DNA of 64,000 bases. Source: Druceiella hillmani (lineage: Eukaryota > Arthropoda > Insecta > Lepidoptera > Hepialidae). Under the pieces are notes generated by a model. It did not search any database and was not told the DNA's origin. It was given only the letters and a program-made list of their open reading frames with translations. Position numbers and translations under genes: made by a program. The first letter of the stretch is position 1, and each line of letters starts with the position of its first letter. Positions 50,470 through 60,491 of the stretch are shown in pieces. Where the stretch lies: positions 5,154,501 through 5,218,500 of the forward strand of contig JAYKKI010000077.1 in the NCBI GenBank assembly GCA_039881145.1. Reading direction: 5' to 3'.

Positions 50470-51451
50470 GTTTGCTAGCGTTACGCGGACGGTGATTTTT
50501 TGATTACTTTGTAATTTCATTTCGTTCTTGAACAATTTTACAAATTATTATTTTGTTCAACACATTAAATATTCTACGTTTAAAGTGAATAAAATTGTAA
50601 ATTCATTTTAAAGTTCATATTTTGTGAATTTGAAGTTTTACTTTAGTCGTGTGGTCTAAAGCACACTCGTTTTTTTTGAATTTACTAAATTTATTATTCA
50701 GCTCAGATTAATCCAAATATGCAAACATTTTAGCATCTAAGGTTGTACTTTAACAAATAACTAACAATAAGTAATAAATAACTATAACAATATTTTAAAC
50801 TTTCTTTGTTTTTAATTTATTAAACGAATTGTCAATTTATTTAGACGATCCTCTCTGAGAACTTTTAGAGACTTAACGTGTTAATGAGATTATCAAAACA
50901 AAACATGATTTATATTTAATTTTTTGAGATGAAATTCCTAATCTGTTTTCAGCGTTGTAATGTAAGATATCGAAACTAGCTGCGAGCGCGTGAACTCAAT
51001 TTCCATAAAAAAAACAATAGAGACCGTTCAATCCAATGGTAACAGTTAAAGTTGACAGATTGTTGTATGAATGGTAAATAATATTAGTAGTTTCAGGTAA
51101 TAAAATGTGAAAATGGGAAGTATAATTCGGTTTTCTGTACAGATTTATACAAATACACAAGTTTTACGAGGACAATTGGGAGAGTACGGTTCTCCATATT
51201 ATAGAGTTGCACGTCCGTGTAGCGAGTTTAAACATGGAAGGACGGTGATCAAAAATGATTTACGCTCTGGCCGTTCTTATGTCTTAATGAACGAAAAAAT
51301 GGTAAAAAACCTAAAAACTAGTTATTCGAGATCGTTGAGTTAAAGCTTTAAAATATAGTAGCATCAACTTATTACTGCTCAGAAAAAGGAGTACAATTAT
51401 TAAACTACTTTGGTAAAATTTTTAAATACTTTTTGAAATTAAAAAATTAAA
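50470..51451. other. AT-rich stretch, nothing identified
   Basis: The frame at 51107-51343 (MGSIIRFSVQIYTN) has no recognisable motif and is probably chance. Confidence 0.45.
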
Positions 51452-51675
51452 CTGAGAAGAGTATACACTCTCACGACATTCATCTGAGAAGAGTATACAC
51501 TCTCACGACATTCATCTGAGAAGAGTATACACTCTCACGACATTCATCTGAGAAGAGTATACACTCTCACGACATTCATCTGAGAAGAGTATACACCCTC
51601 ACGACATTCATCTGAGAAGAGTATACACTCTCACGACATTCATCTGAGAATATTATACACTCTCACGACATTCAT
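51452..51675 (+). repeat. Minisatellite, seven copies of a 32-bp unit
   Basis: Seven head-to-tail units of exactly 32 bp, each beginning CTGAGAAGAGTATACACTCT and ending CACGACATTCAT. Units 1-4 and 6 are identical. Unit 5 has one T-to-C change, and unit 7 has ATATTA in place of AGAGTA. Each unit contains the stem AGAGT-ATAC-ACTCT. There are no spacers, so this is not a CRISPR-like array. Near-identity indicates recent expansion. Confidence 0.97.
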
Positions 51676-51728
51676 CTGCTGAAAATTGGAAATAATTATT
51701 ACCATCTAGTCTAATGATTTAATATTTT

Positions 51729-51845
51729 AATCCTTTGAAGGAAGAATTAAAATTAATGGAGAAAAAAAAATTCTCGACAATTTCATTAATTTTCAGAGAA
51801 TAATTTTTCCCCCATTAATTTTAATTTGTGTTTCAAAAGATTAAA
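51729..51845. repeat. Foldback element, ~48-bp arms
   Basis: The left arm (51729-51775, with GAATTAAAATTAATGG and AAAAAATTCTC) pairs imperfectly with the right arm (51797-51845, with GAGAATAATTTTT and CCATTAATTTTAATT) around a spacer of about 20 bases. It may be a small MITE. It sits just after the minisatellite. Confidence 0.75.
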
Positions 51846-51929
51846 GTGAATTTTATTTCCGGAAAATGTAGCAAGCTGACATACAGTATACATAATATTC
51901 AGCATGAATTATATAATATTTTACTTGAG

Positions 51930-52520
51930 TCAGTCCCTCAGTGTGGAAGACTAGCTCCCTTTCGATAGTAACTTTTTCTTTTATGATGTTCCGCTACAAT
52001 TTCCTGTTCTTAGCGCTGTGTGGAGTAACATATCCATCCACCGTCTAGGACAGAGTCCCAGCAGTTTCCGTCCTACAACCATGCTGGTGACAATAAGTTT
52101 CTCCAATTTGACATATGATTTTCATGCAATGTGACCAAAGTGTTCGAATACTTTCCGAAGACAGATTGTAAATAACCTCGTTTTGATCCTACCCTTTTTC
52201 AGAATCGAGACTTTGATTCTGTGTTCGGTTCAGGATATATTAAGCATATATTACAAACAGCCATCTTTAGAGTCCATGAGTCAACGCCGAACATAAAAAG
52301 TCAAGGTTCGTACCAATGGCGTCTCAACATATAATTAGAAGTTTCTATGTTTCCATACTTATATGTATAAGGAAAACATAGCCTTTTTGCCATGGCTAAC
52401 CGATGTCGCAGTATCTTCCCACCACACATAGTGAAGATTTCACCTTTTTTGGAAATGCTGGAACCCAAGTAGATAATGTTTTCTCTAGCTTCCTGGATCG
52501 GTCTGCTTAGATATTGAAGA
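51930..52520 (-). pseudogene. RTE-like LINE relic, C-terminal part of reverse transcriptase
   Basis: The minus strand reads IIYLGSSISKKGEIFTMCGG, then GKILRHRLAMAKRL, a divergent middle with WYEP and FGVDSWTLKM, and VVGRKLLGLCPRRWMDMLL at the end. The order YLGS.IS..G, R...A..AF, YG.E.WTL and GRP..RW.D matches the C-terminal region of RTE/BovB-type LINE polyproteins. Stops and frameshifts are present. The catalytic RT part is not recognisable upstream. Confidence 0.62.
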
Positions 52521-52972
52521 TTAACTCATAAATAAATGAAACTCAATATTTCAAAACATTCATTGGACTATTTGAAATAAACCCCAATGTGATTTTGACT
52601 CGATTCTATGAATGTGGCTTTATCATTATAATCTCGAAATGATAACGCGCCTGGATACAAAAATATAGTCGCAATAGTATTGCAATCCAAAAAGCTGATT
52701 CCGAAATTCTTGAACATTCTCCACATTCACCAAATTAAATTGTAGGAAAACTTAAAAGTGAAGGAATGTTTGTGGGTTGAAAATTTGAGCACAATCAAAC
52801 AAGTGACAGCAGTTGTGTAAGAATGTTCTAGTAAGTAATCAAAATTAATTTTTTTAAGAAGGAAAGTTCAGATTTGGGAAAAAGATGAATTACACATATT
52901 GACATTAAGTGTAAATACGTAAAAAAACAAAATCGTTCTTATCAATTAACTGTAACCATTCTCCTTACTTTT

Positions 52973-54193
52973 TCATGTGTTGTCATCCAAACCAGTGATA
53001 CTTGAAGGTAAAGACAGTTTTTCGAAAAACCTGCGTGTTATATTACCATCATTACTCGTGCCGAATCTAGGTTTTGGTATATCTATCAAAAGTCTCATTT
53101 CATCACAGTATTTCCTTCTGATATTCACAGCTTCTTTGACATTGTTTTTTATTTGCCACGACTTAATCTCTAACCTGCATGATATATGTAAAATGCATAC
53201 AAAACAAGTATGTAATCCAGGCATGAAGGCTCTATAGTCCCAAAAGGTCATTGCAGTTTCGGTACAGACTTTTTCACAAACCAGACTTAAATTGTTCATT
53301 TCTATTGGAGTTGTTTCGCAAATATGACAACAGCTCTGTAATGCTCGATTTGATGAAATGCTGGACATTTTTTTCCGTAATCATGGTTAGAACAAAATTC
53401 TGTTTTATTGATATTTCGCATCCTTCTCCTTCTAAAATTGTGGGAGATCATTTTTGTATTTGAAATTTTACAGTTTTATTTTCTATTCTAACTTTAAAAG
53501 CTGCTCTCTCTCCATCTCTTTAAAAGCACTATTATTGAACGGCAATATTTTAACATTGAAGGCCGAGGATTATTCCATAATATAATTTTTTCTCTTGATT
53601 TCCACTAGTACCAACTACAGAAATAGTTGTCATTTTCAGTGGCACTAATGAAACTACAAAAACATAGGAATCATCACGTTCATCTTTTACTACAAAGGAG
53701 AAACACTATTTGTGCTGACTCTTACCATCGGGTCAGATCCATCGCAAGCACATTTGAGAAATAAATGAAGAGTTGGAAGTGTATTTATACATATGTTTGC
53801 TTCTTTCAACGCTTCGTACTATATTATGATCAGCCGTTTGGTTGTGTCATCGAGCAATGAACGCAGTTTAATTTCTGCGGAAAATTCTGTAATGTCAATG
53901 TCGTATGGATAATACAGTTTTTTTTTTGCACTCAAAAGCATCCGATAATTTGAAAAAATGTTTAATTTTATGACGCATTGATGTATACTGGTTCTTTTGA
54001 AAATTTGTTTATCTACAAAAAAAGCCGAGGCCTTATCACAGTCCATCTTGATGGGAATTTTTTTTGAGGCCAAATACCCTTTCTTATTTTGGTGGCCCGT
54101 TTGGTCCAGTAGTTCGACACTTGTTTCGCGATCTGCGAGGTACCGCACAATCCTGTTGCAGACCCATTTGAGCTGCGAGAAAAATTTCATCAA
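52973..54193 (-). pseudogene. Transib (RAG1-like) transposase relic
   Basis: Minus-strand frames in order: 54193-53819, with EFSAEIKLRSLLDDTTKRL; then 53760-53700, with HLFLKCACDGSDPM; then DDSYVFVVSLVPLKM in a shifted frame; and 53368-52973, with CHICETTPIEMN, a helical ILHISCRLEIKSWQIK segment, and LLIDIPKPRFGTSNDGNITR. CDGS fits the segment with the first catalytic Asp (GAT at 53741-53743), and NDGN with the second (near 53049), the counterpart of the CDIGNA block of RAG1. The region carrying the catalytic Glu is missing. Transib enzymes cut and paste DNA and share ancestry with the V(D)J recombinase core. This copy is fragmented and inactive. No termini were found. Confidence 0.72.
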
Positions 54194-54239
54194 TACTGCT
54201 AATTATTTATTTAACAAATACTTCCTTTTTCGCTTTTGA

Positions 54240-54476
54240 CACTTTTTGCTGCTATCCTCAAACGATTTGTGAGGTCGACCACCGATAGAATTACTTGTTT
54301 GCAAGCCATGATGATACTATAGGGATATAACCAATGTCAAATAACAATTTTTCATTTAATATGACAGGTGTCATTATTTTTAGATAAGAATCCATTCAAA
54401 ATATAACGATCCACTGTAATTACAATTTTTTTAATTTATTGGTATATTGTAATTGTAATTTCCCAGTTATTTACAT

Positions 54477-54478
<2 letters not shown>
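54240..54478. other. Flank of Transib relic, nothing recognised
   Basis: No terminal inverted repeat or N-terminal transposase part was recognised. Confidence 0.4.
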
Positions 54479-54480
<2 letters not shown>

Positions 54481-54531
<51 letters not shown>

Positions 54532-54537
54532 TTTAGA

Positions 54538-54600
<63 letters not shown>
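54481..54600. repeat. Two (TA)n microsatellite blocks
   Basis: TA dinucleotide runs at about 54481-54528 and 54542-54600, separated by GATTTAGATAT. Open frames across it are artefacts. Confidence 0.97.
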
Positions 54601-54604
<4 letters not shown>

Positions 54605-55195
54605 GCATCGGTGATTTCGATTTTACCATATTAAAGTAGATTACACTAACGTAGTGTTCAATAAATATTAAATACTAGATCAAAAACAAATTGTTTCATT
54701 TACTTGTCTCAATGTCACAGCCAATATTTCAGTAGGAGTAATGTTTTCGTTGAGTAGTATATTCTGGTTCTTTAATTTGTGTAACACGGTTAATAGTTTA
54801 TGAAATGTTTTAATATTCATTATTATAATATGCGGATTCAGCATCATCTTCTCGCAGATCTTTATACCGCGTATGAAATACGCCAAACTTTTCTCTTCCT
54901 ACCAAAATAGGATGAAACCAAAATTTTCTACGTTTCTTTTTTTCTTCTTCTTTGCATTATTTGCATAAGTAATATGGAATTACAACGTTTTTCTTTTTAG
55001 TTAAATTACGCATTTTGTGTGATGCGTGTACGTATGAATTTTAAGACAGAATTTGAATAACTGGATGGACCGAAATCGTCTTGCAGTAGTAATGTGAAGT
55101 TGTTGTTTCTATGCTTAATTAGTTTAAAATATAGTTTCTAAATAAATAGAGGATATTTTGTCGGTACAAAAAAAATTGTGTCAAATAAAAGCGCC
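54601..55195. other. AT-rich stretch, nothing identified
   Basis: Short frames only. Confidence 0.45.
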
Positions 55196-55320
55196 TTTAC
55201 GCAATGCGATCACCAATCCGCCTGCCGAGTTTGGTGATTATGGCCATTCTCTCCAATGACAATTACAATCGTTGAGAGAGACCTATGTCCAGCAGTAGTC
55301 GGAGACAGGTTATTAATGAT
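55196..55320 (+). mobile_element. 3' end of a truncated RTE-like LINE
   Basis: It contains GATCACCAATCCGCCTGCCG, then GTTTGGTGATTATGGCC, then GAGAGAGACCTATGTCCAGC followed by AGTAGTCGGAGACAGGTTAT. This order (CCAATCCGC, GTGGTGA-TATGGCC, GAGAGGAGACC, CAGCAGT) is a familiar 3' end of lepidopteran RTE-type LINEs and their SINEs. Only the tail is present. Confidence 0.6.
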
Positions 55321-56280
55321 AAATAATAAATGTCTTTTAATGATGAATATTGCATATAATGTATCGATATTACACTGAAGCATACGACGAACCCTGAAAA
55401 CAACATACCCTAGACAGAGCAGAAATAGACAATTTTTCAATCTTTTATTCAAAATACTTAACCGAATTAATGGCATCAATCAAGTGTTAAATATATTTGG
55501 CGTTAATTTGTAGAAATTCACTTCAATTTAATTTTTCACAATTAAATGAAACTATCGTAAACTGTAGTATCTTTACAAAATGTTCACCTGAAGATGTTAT
55601 CATACAACGTAACTTAGATCGTGGTAAAGAATTTGAATAAAGGAGAAACAACACGGCGTCAATAAAGTTTAATTAATCAATATTTTAAAGAAATATAAAT
55701 ATTTAAATGGATCAGTAACTTTATATTAAGTAGACAAGATTTCCCCTCATAAAATGAAAGAAAATCATGATTCTAGTTAGTCTTACGCAATATCGTAGAA
55801 TTTTACACACACACTTTCAAATACCAAGGAATACAGAAAGAATGAGACGTCGTGGTCAAGTAAAAAAAAACACGAATAAAAAAGAGATAGCAGTAATTAT
55901 GAAAGTTGCTATGTTTATGTTATGCGTCAACGAATATAATATAAGTGTAAATAAAATAGCATTGCTGTGTGACAAATTAGATTAGCATACTCCTATAGGT
56001 ACTGGCAGACATCATCTTAATTCATAAACAAATGAGAGAATTCACTTTGTTCTTGTCACACTTGCTCACTATATATTGATATTTCACTAAGTATAGTTAT
56101 CACACTTCGACCTTCTAGATAATCGAAAATAAATAAAAAATAAATACTGTTAAAAATTAAAATGAAATATGATTTGCACGTACTTAAGAAATAAAATGTT
56201 ACTTTCAATTTTTTTTTTAACGGTAGACGTCTAATTAAAACACTTTTTTTATAATTTTATAATTAATATACACTCTTTAA
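55321..56280. other. AT-rich stretch, nothing identified
   Basis: No conserved frame or repeat was recognised. Confidence 0.45.
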
Positions 56281-56480
56281 TATAATATAAGATGGTATTA
56301 TATATATTATATTTATTATATTTCGTATTATATGTATTATATTATTATATTATATTATTATAGTATATATTATATGTATTATATTTCTTATAAAACAATT
56401 TTTATAAGAAATATAATAAAATACCATCTTGTAAAAATATATATTATTTTTACAAGATGGTATTTTATTATATTTCTATA
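56280..56480. repeat. TATTA-rich tract ending in a perfect 33-bp-arm palindrome
   Basis: 56290-56400 is a degenerate TATTA/TATAT tract. 56407-56439 and 56445-56477 are perfectly complementary 33-base arms around TATAT, with AATACCATCTTGTAAAAATA in the left arm. With one bulge the pairing extends several bases further outward. The motif GATGGTATTA recurs at 56292, so the tract may have grown by fold-back copying. Confidence 0.95.
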
Positions 56481-57239
56481 AAATAAGGTAATAACAGACA
56501 GACAACTAGGCACTGCATAATAGAAAAATAAAGATGTGACACACACCTTCATGTTTTAAGGACCATTTTTGGAATGTTAATGATATGTCCGCGTAGTAAT
56601 ACCGGCATTGATATCAGTATTATTTTTGGTTTTCCCATTTGGTTTACAAATTCATTTTCACTTCGACTCATATCTTTGTTTTAAAAACGAATTTATCTGC
56701 TGCTATCAACGCCTCTGCAGCATATAAATTAAGATGTAAGGATTACATAGTTCAAACTTCATTACGTGCAACAACCATAAATAAAAAATTAAGGTTGCAT
56801 TATGAGATGCATTACTCCCACTAACGATGAAGTCATCCTGCTGTTATTGCCCTGATCGACGTTAATGCAAACCCAAACGGACATCTAAAAACAAAGCATA
56901 CGTTCATTCTATTAACCAATTAACGACAATCACTGCAGGTAATATAACGAACTAGCAAAATGACCTAGTTCATCTTAGGAAAGCGAATGAAATCAAGAGA
57001 TCTCGACGATAAGCATAAATGCTTGAGTTCAGTTGGATATATAAAGGTGTTATTCAATAGTGTTGAGTTAAATTTTTGTTATTTAATGATTTCGGTAAAC
57101 TCTTTCAATTACAGAAAAATCTTCGAAATTAAACGGAGTTGAGAATACATTTTTTTTTTGCCAAATCAGTCTGACTGTTCTGGGGTCTATGTAGAACCCT
57201 TTACTCACAGTTTCCCTCTACAAATATTTAAAATATTTT
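56481..57239. other. Upstream flank of gypsy relic
   Basis: No 5' LTR matching 60371-60490 was found, and no primer-binding site could be recognised. Short frames here are not conserved. Confidence 0.45.
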
Positions 57240-57332
57240 AAATCTTGGAAACGCATTCTATTGAAGAGGTTAGGAAAATCTTACGTGAATACACAGACGA
57301 ATTAAAAACAAGACTGCTCACACGGCAGCATC

Positions 57333-57879
57333 ATGACTGCGATCGCTGGCTTGGAAGTATTTACTGGTGAAAATCGGAATGCATATCAACAACAATTCGA
57401 ATGCTTCATGTTATTGAACGACATAGCCAAAGAAAACAAGGTGCCGTTGCTTATCACAAAGTTAAATACGAATGTTTATGAGTTTTTCACAACATTGTGT
57501 GTGCCGAACTCGCCAATAAATGAAACGTATGAAAAATATGTGAAAAAAACTGAGAAAATACTATCATCCTGTAAAAAACAGTGCGCCACAGCAAGCAGAA
57601 TTCCGAAAACGATGTCAGAAACCAAATGAATTCATAAAACAATACTTAATTGAACTGAAAAAATTGTCCAAAAACTTCAATTTCAAGAACTTAGATGAAG
57701 AAATAAAGGAAAGATTATTGAATGGTACTTATTGTGATTCTATAAAATTTGAATTACTGAAACAAGCTGACCAATCATGGGAAATATTAACTTACATTGG
57801 AAAAACAACGGAGTTATCTTATAAGTTAGCATTTAACCATGAAAAAGAACAGGAGCAAATACAGATGTTGCAATTATAA
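57333..57879 (+). pseudogene. Gypsy Gag-like fragment
   Basis: The first frame (57333-57629) begins MTAIAGLEVFTGENRNAYQQ and includes LLITKLNTNVYEFFTTLCVP and NETYEKYVKK, the pattern of the retrotransposon gag domain (LLT.LG...Y..L..L..P..P...+Y). After a frameshift the second (57664-57879) continues with DEEIKERLLNGTYCDSIKFE. It would form the particle shell and bind RNA. A zinc-knuckle region should follow near 57950-58010 but is degraded to a few Cys/His residues. Confidence 0.7.
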
Positions 57880-57988
57880 AGAAAAAACTTCAATAGAAAC
57901 GAAAACAGCGCTTTTCGTTCAAGTACACCAATGAATAAACGAAATATGTCATGTATTTTGTGGAAAAAACTGAACATTTCAAAGAACA

Positions 57989-58300
57989 ATGTTCACTCCG
58001 AGAAAAATGGGTATCATAGGACATATTTTCAAAGTTTGTGTTAAAAACAAGGCATTTAAAGTGAAAAATGTGAATTTGGTAGAAGCTACCAATTTAGATG
58101 TCAAGGATGTTGTTAAAGATAAAAACATTAACGCGGAAACAGAAATTTTTAATATGTTTTACTTCAGTGATAAAAACAAAATTCCACCTGCAAAGTTGCA
58201 GGTTAGTGTAAATAGAAAAGTTGTAGAGTTTGAGGTTGACACTGGAGCTCACGTAAGTAAGATTACTTTAGGGGACAAACAACAATATTTTCAGGTTTAG
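57989..58300 (+). pseudogene. Gypsy aspartic protease fragment
   Basis: The frame ends with PPAKLQVSVNRKVVEFEVDT followed by GAHVSKI. The pattern VNG..V.FEVDTGA.VS.I is the active-site block of gypsy proteases, with Asp in DTGA. Only the N-terminal half of the protease remains before the frame is lost. Confidence 0.72.
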
Positions 58301-58509
58301 AAATTAAACAATGTAATGAGATATTCACTAACTTCGATCAGTCAACTTCAAAACCATCAAGGGTTATTGAAAATTAAAATATTTTTTATAAGTCTGTTGA
58401 AGTAAATAATAAAAAATTGTGTGTTGTATAGGACGGACTGGCGAAAATAATAAACTAAGATTGTCTCTCTTTGTTGCAATTATTGCCTCCAAAATTTGTA
58501 AAAAAAAAA

Positions 58510-58845
58510 TTGGTTGTCTGTAAAGTCGGTTTACGGACGATAGTTTTACGTGATAACGTCATAAAGAAACATTGATGAAAAATTGCATACTTTTATGAAT
58601 TAGGGCGGAGCTTAGTGTAGAAGTTCTCGAAGAAGCTCACGTGGCGGCGTTCCAGTAGCAGAACTATTCGAACTGCTAGCTCTGACGTCACGCGAGAAGA
58701 GAGATAAATTCCGACGCTTGGGCCGATCGTGCCTCTCTATCACCTGTTCCGCGCTTTCGCTTGCACGCTCAGGCTCAGGCGGAACGTGACACTTTTTTAA
58801 GCGTGCAGCCGGTGTTAATCGATTTATAAGACTTTATCACGTCAA
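58510..58845 (-). repeat. Dispersed repeat B, copy 2 (inverted), inside gypsy relic
   Basis: It starts with TTGGTTGTCTGTAAAGTCGG and ends with TCGATTTATAAGACTTTATC ACGTCAA, the mirror image of 15664-16255. Gypsy protease sequence lies before it and RT sequence after it. AAAATTT occurs on both sides (near 58491 and 58851) and may be a target duplication. It lacks the 300-bp middle of copy 1 and instead has a unique stretch of about 70 bp near 58605-58675. Confidence 0.75.
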
Positions 58846-58894
58846 AAATTTCAAGACAAATTAATAAACAAAATAAAAAGTGAATATTCCACCT

Positions 58895-59105
58895 TATTTC
58901 AACCAGGTATGGGGTATTTTAAGGGAAAGCCAATCTATTTATCTATTGAACAAGGTGTAGAACTAATACTCGTGCCTCTAAGAACTGTTCCATTTGCATT
59001 AAAGGATAAAGTCAAATAAGAAATTGAAACGTTAGTTGCAAATATACGGATTGAACCAGAGGAGTATTCAGAGTGGGGTACTCCAGTGATACCAATAATA
59101 TAATA
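58895..59105 (+). pseudogene. Gypsy reverse transcriptase, N-terminal fragment
   Basis: The frame gives EPILVP-like residues, then LRTVPFALKDKVK, a stop, and EEYSEWGTPVIPI. This matches the start of gypsy RT (R.VPFALR.KV..E...L...GI..P...S.W.SPVVPV). The catalytic YLDD region is absent. Confidence 0.72.
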
Positions 59106-59689
59106 TATTAGGACCAAAATATGGCTTACCGAAAATGGCAGCAAGGCGATTACTATATTGATCAATTTTTCTAGAATTATGAAATTCGACACACACAATC
59201 CAAAAATAACCCAGCAGACTATTTATCATATAAAGCCATTAATTGTTAAGACGATATGAGAAACACTGAAATGTTAGATAAAAGCCTTAAATATAGCACT
59301 ATTAATTATATAAATAAATCAGACCAACACATTGAATTGGCAAACTATTCAAAATAAACTAAAGAAGATAAAGTATTATGTAATGTTTTAAGATATTGAA
59401 AAGATGGCTGACTACCCTAATTCTAGGAGAAAAAATGAAATCAATGTGGAAAAAATAATGTATATTATAATAATAAAATTATAATACTAATGAATATTGG
59501 AGACAATGCAATGTAAAGAAATATCAAGATCATATTTTTGATGGCCGGGTATAAAAAGCGAAATAGAAAACATAACAAAAAATTCTATTAACTGTTTGCA
59601 AAATCATAAAAATTCAGGAAAAACTAAATTAACAATGGGGCTTCAACCGCCAAAAGTTTGGCACAGATCACATGCATATTTTTTTGTCT

Positions 59690-60250
59690 TTTATACGCAA
59701 AAATGTTTTTAGTAATAGTGGATTCTTATTCAAAATGGCCTGAAGCATTCGTTATATGTGATATAATAGCACAGAAAAATAATTGAAATATTTAAAAGAA
59801 TTTTTGTTCGTTATGGGTATCCTTTACGTTTAGTCACTGATAATGGACCCACATCACTAGTCCAGTGAGGAATTTAAGAGTTTTCAATCACTAGTCCAGT
59901 GAGGAATAGATGCACCGCTCGTAAAACGACAGATTAAAGTCCAGCCAAATTAATAGGAAGGCTACGAAGAGAGTTAAGATATCGTTTCTCATTATTGAGA
60001 CCAAATTCAATAAATTATAAGACAGATTTTGAACAAGTAAAACTAAAGATAAATAGTAAGGAGCATTATAAAACATTTTCAGTGGGAAAAAAAGTTATGG
60101 AGAAAGACTCGGGAAAAAATAAAAGAACTTAGTCCTTGGTAAAATTATTAAGATTTTGGTACCAGGTGTAACCTAGATGGTAGAAGTGGATGGACTCCAG
60201 TGGAAACGACATGTCAACCAATCTGTTGAATGTGGCCAAAATTTAGAGTA
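59690..60250 (+). pseudogene. Gypsy integrase fragments
   Basis: 59703-59768 encodes MFLVIVDSYSKWPEAFVI, and about 59815-59850 encodes YGYPLRLVTDNGP, whose Asp is the second catalytic residue of DDE integrases. 60160-60245 encodes MVEVDGLQWKRHVNQ, the C-terminal block typical of gypsy integrases (VDG..W.RH.NQL). A part duplicated in place (CACTAGTCCAGTGAGGAAT near 59855 and 59888) disrupts the centre. Confidence 0.78.
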
Positions 60251-60370
60251 AGAGTAATTACTATAAGGTTTCATTTAATAACATATATAATATCTATGTC
60301 TAGATATATAATGCGTATATAGTTATTTAGAGGTTATAGTTCTGTTTTTCTTTTATAAAGCGAGGGAGAG

Positions 60371-60490
60371 TGTTGTATAAATAATTAACCAGCGGGCAGC
60401 ATAAGTTTTCTCGGCACAATAAAAACGTGTTTGTCAATTAAAGTGTTTAAGTGTATTAATTAATTACATACAAAGAAATACGATATAACA
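60371..60490 (+). repeat. Gypsy 3' LTR (120 bp)
   Basis: It begins TGTTGTATAAATAATTAACC and ends CGATATAACA, the TG...CA form of an LTR, directly after a purine tract. It holds a TATAAATAA box and an AATAAA signal at 60418-60423. At about 120 bp it is short for an LTR, and since no 5' partner exists the boundaries rest on signals alone. Confidence 0.6.
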
Positions 60491-60491
60491 G

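Larger units (their letters stand above)
57240..60490 (+). mobile_element. Ty3/gypsy LTR retrotransposon relic
   Basis: Gag-like, protease, reverse transcriptase and integrase fragments occur in gypsy order, ending with a purine tract (CGAGGGAGAG, 60361-60370) and a short LTR. Much of the reverse transcriptase and the RNase H is deleted. Repeat B interrupts it at about 58510-58845. The 5' LTR is missing. Frames are broken throughout, so the element is old and inactive. Domain order protease-RT-integrase identifies Ty3/gypsy and excludes copia. Confidence 0.82.

Noticed and set aside
51452..51675. Regular 32-bp repeats resembling a CRISPR array
   Set aside because: Units are head-to-tail with no spacers, and the context is eukaryotic. 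It is a minisatellite.
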